Positions 7,410 through 14,235 of a stretch of 14,856 nucleotides of DNA are shown in pieces. The notes under the pieces are model-generated. The model saw only the letters and a program-made list of their open reading frames with translations. It was not told the DNA's origin and ran no database searches. Source of the stretch: Flavobacteriaceae bacterium (GTDB lineage Bacteria > Bacteroidota > Bacteroidia > Flavobacteriales > Flavobacteriaceae); assembly GCA_030625995.1 (NCBI GenBank), contig DAOUPU010000043.1, positions 1 to 14,856 of the forward strand. The letters are read 5' to 3'. The number at the start of each line of letters is the position of its first letter. The stretch's first letter is position 1. The translations under genes and the position numbers were made by a program.

Positions 7410-8645
7410 TCAGATTATTTTTCCATTAACTATAACTGTATCAATTAAATTGCTGCCAAAAGCATAAGGGATATAGCTATAGGAAGGAAGTTGTTTAGTA
7501 ATTATCAAATTAGCCTTCTTACCCCTTGTAATACTTCCATGGGAGGAAGATATATTCATTGCATAGGCACCATTGATAGTAGCTGCATTTATGGATTCTT
7601 CAGGGGTCATTCTCATTTTAATGCAGGCTGTAGAAACAACAAAATTCATATTTCCACTGGGAGATGAACCAGGATTAAAATCGGAAGCTAAAGCTAATGG
7701 TAATCCAGCATCAATAATTTCTCTTGCCGGTGTATAAGGAATAGTTAAAAAGTAAGAACACGCAGGAAGAGCAACAGGCATAGTATTGCTGTTCTTTAAC
7801 CCCTCGAGGTCTTTGTCTGTTAAAATCTCTAAATGATCAACGCTTAAGGCCAAGTTATTCACTCCTATTTGGACCCCGCCAATACTTGTGAATTGATTAA
7901 CATGAATTTTTGGGACTAAGCCAAATTGCTTTGCCTTTTTTAAGATCCGATTGGTTTGTGAAACATTAAAATATCCCGTTTCACAGAAAACATCTACAAA
8001 CTCTGCCAATTTTTCATTCGCTACTTTCGGAATCATTTCATTACAGATCAAGTCGATATATGCTTCTTTATCTTCTTTAAATTCCTGCGGAAATGCATGT
8101 GCTCCTAAAAAGGTTGCCTTTATTACAACAGGATAAGCTCGTGAAAGTTTCTTTATAACACGAAGCATTTTTAATTCTGCCTCCACAGTTAAGCCATAGC
8201 CAGATTTAATTTCTAAAGCGGCAGTTCCCATAGCCATCACCTCTTCAATTCTATTGGATGCTTGTATATACAATTCTTCTTCAGAAGCTTTTTGCAATTT
8301 TTTAGCAGAGTTTAAAATACCTCCTCCTTTATTTGCGATCTCTTCATAAGAAAGACCATTGATTCTATCTACAAATTCATCCTCTCTGTTTCCAGCATAA
8401 ACAATATGTGTATGCGAATCGCACCAAGCAGGCAAAACTATTTTACCCTGGGCATCGATAATTACATCTGGTTTAAGTTTTGGTAGATTTTGCATTTCTC
8501 CATAATCAGAAATAAGATCATCTTCCATTAATAAAAAAGCATTCTTAATAGTTGGAAGAGTTTTCATTTCTAAACCTGAAACTTTAATAAACCCCTCATT
8601 CCTAACTTGTAATAGTTCCTTTATATTAGTAATTAAGCTAATCAT
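7410..8645 (-). CDS. hutI: Imidazolonepropionase (histidine degradation)
   Basis: HutI hydrolyses 4-imidazolone-5-propanoate to N-formimidoyl-L-glutamate (EC 3.5.2.7), the third step of histidine degradation in the cytoplasm. The chosen product has 411 residues, close to the usual length of about 410-420. The metal-dependent amidohydrolase signature is complete: CDSHTH (H78 and H80 with this start), KIHVNQF (H248), VDHLE (H271) and ASDFNPGSSP (D322), with EIKSGYGL around 145-152. The reading frame is open 16 codons further, to an ATG at 8693. I prefer the ATG at 8645 because homologues begin with a few residues before the NIKELLQVR strand, and because the 16 extra residues have no counterpart I recognise; the upstream start is still possible. 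No other hut gene is inside the window, so the rest of the pathway must lie elsewhere. Confidence 0.95.
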   Translation of the reverse strand: MISLITNIKELLQVRNEGFIKVSGLEMKTLPTIKNAFLLMEDDLISDYGEMQNLPKLKPDVIIDAQGKIVLPAWCDSHTHIVYAGNREDEFVDRINGLSYEEIANKGGGILNSAKKLQKASEEELYIQASNRIEEVMAMGTAALEIKSGYGLTVEAELKMLRVIKKLSRAYPVVIKATFLGAHAFPQEFKEDKEAYIDLICNEMIPKVANEKLAEFVDVFCETGYFNVSQTNRILKKAKQFGLVPKIHVNQFTSIGGVQIGVNNLALSVDHLEILTDKDLEGLKNSNTMPVALPACSYFLTIPYTPAREIIDAGLPLALASDFNPGSSPSGNMNFVVSTACIKMRMTPEESINAATINGAYAMNISSSHGSITRGKKANLIITKQLPSYSYIPYAFGSNLIDTVIVNGKII

Positions 8646-8718
8646 AGATGTTTTTTTTGTAAAGATAGGATTTTGTAATAAGTCTGTTGACATCCTTTGG
8701 GCAATTCCAATTAGATCA

Positions 8719-8749
8719 TAAAATTATCTTTAAATGTATTGGATTACAA
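8719..8749 (-). promoter_or_regulatory. Candidate hutI promoter
   Basis: On the minus strand, TTG (8747-8749) is followed after 20 nt by TAATTTTA (8719-8726), one mismatch from the Bacteroidetes TAnnTTTG box. Transcription would begin near 8712, giving a leader of about 65 nt to the preferred hutI start or about 20 nt to the upstream ATG at 8693. Confidence 0.4.
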
Positions 8750-8771
8750 TCGTAATATATCTCTACATTTG
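8739..8771 (+). promoter_or_regulatory. Promoter of the 468-aa hydrolase gene
   Basis: TTG at 8739-8741 and TACATTTG at 8764-8771 are separated by 22 nt, a good match to the Bacteroidetes -33/-7 consensus (TTG, about 20 nt, TAnnTTTG). The expected start of transcription, near 8778, leaves a leader of about 14 nt before the ATG at 8792. The spacer holds the inverted repeat ATTAC-AATC-GTAAT (8744-8757). Confidence 0.6.
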
Positions 8772-8791
8772 TATGAATAAGCAACCTAATC

Positions 8792-10198
8792 ATGAAAACC
8801 AGACTTAACCTTTGCATATTCTTATCATTTTTATTCATAACGCACTTTTCTTCTGCTCAAGACATTGTTGGAAGTTGGAACGGAATTCTAAAAATCCAAA
8901 CACAAGAACTACCAATAGTATTTAATATTTCTGAAAATACTGGTGTTTTAAGCAGTACAATGGATAGTCCTAGCCAGGGAGCCATGGGTCTGGCAACAGA
9001 TAGTACTACGTTTATTGATAATATATTGACCATTGAGATGACTAAAATTGGAATTAATTATGTGGGAACATATAACGGCACATCAATTGTTGGCACCTTC
9101 ACTCAGGGAGGTACACCTATTTCCTTAGACTTGACGCCTGGAAAATATAAAGTAGCAACCAAGTTGCAGGAACCTAAAGAGCCCTACCCCTATCTCTCTG
9201 AAGAAGTAGTTTTTAGTAACGAAAACTCAGAGAATATTAAACTATCAGGGACTTTGACGATTCCTACTAATGCAGAGAACCCTCCTGTCGCAATTCTAAT
9301 TACCGGGTCGGGACCACAGAATAGAAACCAAGAATTATTGGGTCATAAACCATTTTTAGTTCTATCCGATCATTTAACCCGTAAGGGAATAGCCGTTTTA
9401 AGATATGATGACCGGGGTACGGCACAGTCAGAAGGTAGATATGAAATCGCTACTACATTCGATTTTGCAAGTGATGTTGAATCGGCCGTAACCTATTTAA
9501 AAACAAGAAACGACGTTGTTGATATTGATAAAATCGGATTGATCGGTCATAGCGAAGGCGGTTTGATCGCACCAATAGTAGCTTCAAAAAATAAAGAAAT
9601 TGCCTTCTGTGTATTGCTTGCGGCTCCAGGAATTTCAGGTAAACAAATTCTAATGACACAAACAAGAAAAGCGATGGAATTAGGAGGAGTATCGCCCGAA
9701 GACATTGAGATTAACGAGCAATTTTCTTCTCAGATCTATGAAATATGTGCGGATTATCAGGGAGAGGAATCAAAAGAAGAGATCATCGCAATTTTCACTG
9801 AAATGAAAAATAGTTCTTCTGAAATGCTGAAAACACAGCTTACAGAAGGTGTGATACAGCAACAGGTCCAGTTAATAACTTCACCATGGATGAGAACATT
9901 TATACAGATTGAACCAAAAGATTATTTGAGCAAGGTAAATTGTCCTGTATTGGCTATTAACGGTGAGAAAGATTTTCAGGTTGTACCGGAAATGAATCTA
10001 GGAGGAATCAAAAACGCTTTGAAAGCTAACAATAATACCGATGTCACGATTAATGAAGTAAAAGATCTAAATCATCTATTTCAGACTTCGGAAACCGGTT
10101 CTTTTACTGAATACGCTTCTAATGAAGAAACCCTTTCACCAATTGTTCTTGAAATTATTTCCGATTGGATAAATGAGCGGTTTTCAAATAAAAAATAG
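8792..10198 (+). CDS. Exported serine alpha/beta hydrolase (S33 aminopeptidase-like)
   Basis: The 468-residue protein has a Sec signal peptide (hydrophobic residues 7-20, cleavage probably after SSA, residue 22). A domain of roughly 90 residues follows, starting DIVGSWNGIL, which looks beta-barrel- or lipocalin-like. The catalytic alpha/beta hydrolase domain begins at about 135. TGSGPQNRN (171-179) is the oxyanion-loop segment, RYDDRG lies at 204-209, and the nucleophile elbow GHSEGG carries S254. The acid is D394 in NGEKDFQV and the histidine is H428 in LNHLFQ, so the triad is complete. Bacteroidetes encode many such periplasmic hydrolases; the substrate could be a peptide or an ester and is not determinable. 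It is transcribed divergently from hutI and ends only 6 bp from the convergent aroB. Confidence 0.88.
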   Translation: MKTRLNLCIFLSFLFITHFSSAQDIVGSWNGILKIQTQELPIVFNISENTGVLSSTMDSPSQGAMGLATDSTTFIDNILTIEMTKIGINYVGTYNGTSIVGTFTQGGTPISLDLTPGKYKVATKLQEPKEPYPYLSEEVVFSNENSENIKLSGTLTIPTNAENPPVAILITGSGPQNRNQELLGHKPFLVLSDHLTRKGIAVLRYDDRGTAQSEGRYEIATTFDFASDVESAVTYLKTRNDVVDIDKIGLIGHSEGGLIAPIVASKNKEIAFCVLLAAPGISGKQILMTQTRKAMELGGVSPEDIEINEQFSSQIYEICADYQGEESKEEIIAIFTEMKNSSSEMLKTQLTEGVIQQQVQLITSPWMRTFIQIEPKDYLSKVNCPVLAINGEKDFQVVPEMNLGGIKNALKANNNTDVTINEVKDLNHLFQTSETGSFTEYASNEETLSPIVLEIISDWINERFSNKK

Positions 10199-10204
10199 AA
10201 AATC

Positions 10205-11272
10205 TTAGTTGTTGTAGTATTTCAATCCTTTTAATATCAGGTCATTATCCAGTTGTACATCAAATGCAAATTCACCAGCATTTTTGAGTAAAATAAAGTT
10301 AACCATTCCATTTACATTTTTCTTATCATACTGCATTAAGCTGATGATCGCATCGAAATCCGTTTCTAGGATTGGTACTTTCCCATAATAACGTATCACA
10401 AAATCTTTCAAAGATCCTGTTTCAGAAATTGGATAGCCAAATAATTTTGATGAATAGTACAATTCTATCACCATACCAATAGCGATCGCCTCACCATGGG
10501 TTAAACTGTTCTTTTCTTTACTTTCTAAAAAATAGGACTCTATGGCATGGCCCATTGTATGTCCAAAATTTAAGGTTTTTCTTAAGTTATCTTCCTTTAA
10601 ATCCTTTAATACAACATTATTTTTTATTTCTATGGAGCGATACACCAGATCATCCAATATTTCACTTTTCAACTCGTTCATCGAATGAATTTCTCTCCAG
10701 ATATTTATGTCGAATGTCAATCCATATTTAATGATTTCAGCCATCCCAGAACGCATTTCCCGATCACTTAAGGTCTTTAAAAACACAGTATCAATAAGTA
10801 CCATTTCAGGATTACTGAACAAGCCTATTTGATTTTTCAAAACACCGAGATCCACTCCTGTTTTACCACCAACCGATGCATCCACCATACTTAGTAAAGT
10901 TGTTGGTATATTGATGAATTTTATCCCCCTTTTAAAGGTAGATGCAACAAAACCTCCCATATCTGTGATCACCCCGCCACCTAAATTTACCAATACACTT
11001 TTCCTGTCGGCACCCAAGTTTGTTAATTGATTCCAAATCAGACCACAGGTATCTATTTTTTTGTGAATTTCTCCTGCTTCAATCTCAATAATTTCAAAAT
11101 TCATATCCTCCTCAAATTGTTTCAAAAGATAAGGGAGACAATGCTCTCTTGTATTGGCATCTACCAGAATAAACAACTTCGAATGAAAATTTTCATTCAA
11201 ATATTTCTCCAATTCTATAAAAGCATCATTATTAAAATGCACATAATAATCAGTGGATAAAATAGACTTCAT
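10205..11272 (-). CDS. aroB: 3-dehydroquinate synthase
   Basis: AroB converts 3-deoxy-D-arabino-heptulosonate 7-phosphate to 3-dehydroquinate, using NAD+ and a divalent metal, in the second step of the shikimate pathway (EC 4.2.3.4). The product of 355 residues has normal family length. Visible motifs are LGGGVITDMGGF (97-108, NAD binding), DASVGGKTGV (131-140), the metal ligands E179 (AEIIKYG), H242 (FGHTMGHAIE) and H259 (LTHGEA), and NFGHT. These ligands sit at the spacing found in other bacterial AroB proteins. The frame is open a further 42 codons upstream, but that extension would run into the divergent proline dehydrogenase gene and is rich in Phe, Gln and Lys, unlike an AroB N-terminus, so the ATG at 11272 is chosen. 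A weak promoter-like pair on the minus strand (TTG at 11344-11346, TATTTTTT at 11314-11321) would overlap the divergent promoter. Confidence 0.96.
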   Translation of the reverse strand: MKSILSTDYYVHFNNDAFIELEKYLNENFHSKLFILVDANTREHCLPYLLKQFEEDMNFEIIEIEAGEIHKKIDTCGLIWNQLTNLGADRKSVLVNLGGGVITDMGGFVASTFKRGIKFINIPTTLLSMVDASVGGKTGVDLGVLKNQIGLFSNPEMVLIDTVFLKTLSDREMRSGMAEIIKYGLTFDINIWREIHSMNELKSEILDDLVYRSIEIKNNVVLKDLKEDNLRKTLNFGHTMGHAIESYFLESKEKNSLTHGEAIAIGMVIELYYSSKLFGYPISETGSLKDFVIRYYGKVPILETDFDAIISLMQYDKKNVNGMVNFILLKNAGEFAFDVQLDNDLILKGLKYYNN

Positions 11273-11309
11273 ATATTTAATTTTGAAAATGCAAATAACG
11301 GGCAATTTT

Positions 11310-11341
11310 TTGAAAAAAATAAATTGGTCTAAGTATCTTTG
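11310..11341 (+). promoter_or_regulatory. Promoter of the proline dehydrogenase gene cluster
   Basis: TTG at 11310-11312 and TATCTTTG at 11334-11341 are 21 nt apart, a close match to the Bacteroidetes -33/-7 consensus. Transcription should begin near 11348, about 11 nt before the ATG at 11359. The -33 element sits in the centre of an A/T inverted repeat (ATTTTTT-G-AAAAAAAT, 11305-11320). Confidence 0.6.
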
Positions 11342-11358
11342 TACAAATAATTTGAAAC

Positions 11359-12525
11359 ATGAAAAAAATATTTGAAAATACAGAAGTTGCATTTGCATTA
11401 AAGTCCAATTCTGAACTAGAACGCGCTTACTTTTTGTTCAATTTAATTAAGATTGAACCCTTGGTTAAAATCGGAACTGCAGTTACAAAATTTGCTTTAA
11501 AATCAAAGCTTCCGGTAGAAGGGTTGATTCGTAGCACGGTATTTGATCATTTTTGTGGTGGGGTTACCGAAGAAGACTGTATGCACAATATTGATAATAT
11601 GTATTCTAAGAAAGTGCATTCTGTATTAGACTATTCAGTAGAGGGCAAGGAAAATGAAAAACAATTTGATAATGCCATGAATAAAGTGCTGAAGATTATC
11701 AATTTTGTGAACGAAAAAGATGCCATCCCTTTTGCTGTTTTTAAACCTACCGGATTTGGCAGATTGTCATTATATCAAAAGGTAAGCGATGCCAATAATC
11801 TAAGTAACGAGGAGCGGAAGGAATGGGATCGAGTTATTGATAGATATGACAAAGTGGCTAAAGCTTCATTTGAAAAAAATATTCCCTTGCTGATAGATGC
11901 TGAGGAAAGTTGGATGCAAAAGGCAGCAGACGATTTAATTGAGAAAATGATGGAAAAATATAACGCCAAAGAGGCTATTGTTTTTACTACGATTCAGGCT
12001 TATAGAAATGATAGAATGGATTATTTAAAAGAATTGCACAAACGAGCGAAAAGCAAAGAGTTTAAAATTGGCGTTAAATTGGTTCGAGGTGCATATTTGG
12101 AAAAAGAACGTGAAAGGGCTGTACAAAATGGTTATGCGGATCCTATATGTAAGGACAAAAAAGCTACTGATAAAAATTTTGATGATATTCTAAAATATAT
12201 GTTCAACCATTTAGACGACATCAGTATATTTAATGGCACCCATAATGAAGATAGTTCCTATTTATTTATGGATCTGATAAAAAATTCGAATTATGATCTA
12301 TCAGACGATCGTCTTTGGTTCGGCCAACTGTATGGAATGAGTGATCATATTAGTTATAATTTGGCACAAGAAGGATTTAATGTTGCCAAATATTTACCAT
12401 TCGGTCCCGTAAAAGATGTGATGCCCTATTTAATAAGAAGAGCAGAGGAAAATACATCCGTAGCAGGTCAAACCAATAGAGAATTAGCCTTAATTAAAAC
12501 AGAAAAAAAACGAAGAAAACTTTAG
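11359..12525 (+). CDS. Proline dehydrogenase (monofunctional)
   Basis: The 388-residue FAD enzyme oxidises L-proline to 1-pyrroline-5-carboxylate and passes electrons to the quinone pool (EC 1.5.5.2), the first step of proline use. Family hallmarks are FAVFKPTGFGR with K129, the DAEESW strand (180-185), QAYRND (213-218), LVRGAYLEKE (241-250), GTHN (293-296) and the substrate-carboxylate motif YLPFGPVKDVMPYLIRRAEE (345-364), including R360 and R361. The length fits a stand-alone PRODH, not the bifunctional PutA; the pyrroline-5-carboxylate dehydrogenase partner is not in the window. There is no clear Shine-Dalgarno sequence, as is usual in this phylum. A metallophosphoesterase gene follows after 12 nt, so the two are probably co-transcribed. 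Confidence 0.94.
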   Translation: MKKIFENTEVAFALKSNSELERAYFLFNLIKIEPLVKIGTAVTKFALKSKLPVEGLIRSTVFDHFCGGVTEEDCMHNIDNMYSKKVHSVLDYSVEGKENEKQFDNAMNKVLKIINFVNEKDAIPFAVFKPTGFGRLSLYQKVSDANNLSNEERKEWDRVIDRYDKVAKASFEKNIPLLIDAEESWMQKAADDLIEKMMEKYNAKEAIVFTTIQAYRNDRMDYLKELHKRAKSKEFKIGVKLVRGAYLEKERERAVQNGYADPICKDKKATDKNFDDILKYMFNHLDDISIFNGTHNEDSSYLFMDLIKNSNYDLSDDRLWFGQLYGMSDHISYNLAQEGFNVAKYLPFGPVKDVMPYLIRRAEENTSVAGQTNRELALIKTEKKRRKL

Positions 12526-12537
12526 ATAAATCATTTT

Positions 12538-13800
12538 ATGTCAACAAGAAACATTTCATTAAATTTTATGCTAACAATACTCTTCTTTGTTGTTGTTGAC
12601 ATTTATGTGTATTTTGCATATAGAAAGAGTATTGAGAGGCATAAATATAGAAAGGCAATTAATGTACTCTATTATATTTCTGTGGTTACGGGCTATATTG
12701 GATTGTATTTTTTGTATTCAAATTTCAAAGAAAAACCGTTAAATGCAACTCTCATACCTAATCTATTCATTGGTTTTTTCTTTTCTTTTTTTGTTTTTAA
12801 ACTGATCTTAATTGTATTCTTTTTGTTAGAGGATATTATCAGGTTTTTGACCATTATTTATCTGGCATTAAAAAATTTATTTACAAAAAAAAGAGCCAAG
12901 GTGGCTATTCCGGGACGAAGAAAATTTATTCGCCAAACGGGACTAACTTTGGCTGCACTTCCTTTTGTTTCAATGCTTTATGGTATAACTAAAGGAAAGT
13001 ACAATTTCAAAATAAACAGAGTCAAATTAAATTACAAGAACCTGCCCAAATCTTTTGATGGATTTAAAATTGTTCAAATATCAGATATCCATTCAGGAAG
13101 TTTTGATAGCAAGGAAGCCATTTTAGAAGGTATCAGTCTTGTGAATGAACAAAACCCGGATATTATTTTGTTTACCGGAGATCTAGTGAATAATGATTCC
13201 AGAGAAATAGAACCATATCTTTCTGATTTTAAGACTCTAAAGTCCAAACACGGGGTCTATTCCGTATTAGGGAACCATGATTATGGTGAATATAAAAATT
13301 GGGACTCAGATGAGGATGAAAAAAGGAACATGGATCTTCTTTTCGATTATCAAAGGGAAATGAATTTTCAACTATTGAATAACGCTAACAGCGTAATCTC
13401 GAGAAATGGAGAAAGTATTGGAATTGTTGGTGTTGAAAATTGGGGGAACCCACCTTTCCCACAAAAGGGAGATCTAGATGAAGCAATAGAAGGATTAGAC
13501 GATATTCCATTTAAAGTTTTACTGTCGCACGATCCGACACATTGGGCTAAAAAAGTACTTCCACATAAATCACATTTTGATCTAACTCTCTCTGGCCATA
13601 CACACGGCATGCAATTTGGAATTGAAATACCTGGGTTTAAATGGAGTCCTATCAAATACATCTATCCTCAATGGGCTGATCTATATCAAAAGTCCGGAGA
13701 ATATTTATATGTAAATAGAGGATTTGGTTTTTTAGGTTTTCCCGGAAGAGCTGGGATTATGCCAGAAATAACAGTTCTTGAATTAAATCATATCTCCTAA
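12538..13800 (+). CDS. Membrane-anchored metallophosphoesterase (YkuE-like)
   Basis: The 420-residue protein starts with about four hydrophobic segments (roughly 8-26, 42-60, 71-90 and 91-112). A basic linker contains a twin-arginine-like motif, RRKFIRQTG (127-135), followed by a hydrophobic stretch to about 150. The calcineurin-type metallophosphoesterase domain occupies about 160-420 with all five metal-site motifs: SDIHSG (D183, H185), GDLVNN (214-219), GNHDYG (245-250), SHDP (330-333) and GHTHG (353-357). The family includes Bacillus YkuE, which is exported by the Tat system, and phosphoesterases acting on lipid-linked pyrophosphates. The substrate here is not predictable. The layout suggests an enzyme domain exposed outside the cytoplasmic membrane. 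It sits 12 nt after proline dehydrogenase and 11 nt before ytxJ. Confidence 0.9.
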   Translation: MSTRNISLNFMLTILFFVVVDIYVYFAYRKSIERHKYRKAINVLYYISVVTGYIGLYFLYSNFKEKPLNATLIPNLFIGFFFSFFVFKLILIVFFLLEDIIRFLTIIYLALKNLFTKKRAKVAIPGRRKFIRQTGLTLAALPFVSMLYGITKGKYNFKINRVKLNYKNLPKSFDGFKIVQISDIHSGSFDSKEAILEGISLVNEQNPDIILFTGDLVNNDSREIEPYLSDFKTLKSKHGVYSVLGNHDYGEYKNWDSDEDEKRNMDLLFDYQREMNFQLLNNANSVISRNGESIGIVGVENWGNPPFPQKGDLDEAIEGLDDIPFKVLLSHDPTHWAKKVLPHKSHFDLTLSGHTHGMQFGIEIPGFKWSPIKYIYPQWADLYQKSGEYLYVNRGFGFLGFPGRAGIMPEITVLELNHIS

Positions 13801-13811
13801 GTTAATTAAAT

Positions 13812-14174
13812 ATGTTTAAAAATATTTTTAAAAGCGAAACTGAAAATGAGGTTTCTAATAGAATTGCTCTAACAGATGAAATTCAAATTAATGACATCAT
13901 TGAATCATCAACAAAAGAGGCAGTTTTAATATTTAAGCACAGTACTCGATGCGGAATTAGTTCAATGATGTTAAAGAGGTTCGATAACAAAATTAAAGAA
14001 CTCGCTACGCCTTATTACTTATTAGATGTTTTGAAATATAGACCATTATCAATTCTAATTCAGGACAAGTTTAATGTTATTCATCAATCGCCTCAATTAC
14101 TGGTTGTTAAAAATGGACAGGTCGTTGATCATGATTCACATTCCGGTGTTTTAGGTGTTTTACTCAGGGGATGA
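13812..14174 (+). CDS. ytxJ: Bacillithiol-system redox protein YtxJ (thioredoxin-like)
   Basis: The 120-residue single-domain protein has the thioredoxin-like core of the YtxJ/DUF2847 family. An EAVLIFKHSTRCGISSM segment carries the lone candidate active-site cysteine C47. A cis-proline loop, QSPQLLVVKNG (P94), follows, and the C-terminus is DHDSHSGV. It lacks a second active-site cysteine, as expected for a monothiol bacilliredoxin-type protein that would remove bacillithiol from proteins in the cytoplasm. Its biochemical role has not been firmly demonstrated to my knowledge; the assignment rests on the family's co-occurrence with bacillithiol synthesis genes. It begins 11 nt after the metallophosphoesterase stop and is the last gene of that run. 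Confidence 0.88.
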   Translation: MFKNIFKSETENEVSNRIALTDEIQINDIIESSTKEAVLIFKHSTRCGISSMMLKRFDNKIKELATPYYLLDVLKYRPLSILIQDKFNVIHQSPQLLVVKNGQVVDHDSHSGVLGVLLRG

Positions 14175-14191
14175 CTTTAAAATGAATTCCG

Positions 14192-14199
14192 TAAATTTG
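14192..14199 (+). promoter_or_regulatory. Candidate -7 element of the glyA promoter
   Basis: TAAATTTG matches the Bacteroidetes TAnnTTTG consensus and would start transcription near 14206, about 30 nt before the glyA ATG. No TTG is present about 20 nt upstream, so the -33 element is weak or absent. The position just after the ytxJ stop suggests that glyA is transcribed independently of the preceding run. Confidence 0.45.
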
Positions 14200-14235
14200 T
14201 TGCGATTTTAAACACAAACATAAAGGTATCAAAAC

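Noticed and set aside
8646..8693. Upstream ATG extending hutI by 16 codons
   Set aside because: HutI homologues begin close to the NIKELLQVR strand. The AAAGG before the upstream ATG abuts the start codon, which is too close for a normal ribosome binding site. Kept as a possibility only.
11273..11398. N-terminal extension of the aroB frame by 42 codons
   Set aside because: It overlaps the start of proline dehydrogenase and its promoter, has no AroB-like sequence, and the remaining 355 residues already equal the normal AroB length.
11775..11969. Open frame of 64 codons opposite proline dehydrogenase
   Set aside because: Antisense shadow with no independent evidence.
13368..13661. Open frame of 97 codons opposite the metallophosphoesterase
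   Set aside because: It is antisense to the conserved SHDP and GHTHG motifs of a real gene; the Cys/Pro/Ser-rich translation looks like an antisense artefact.
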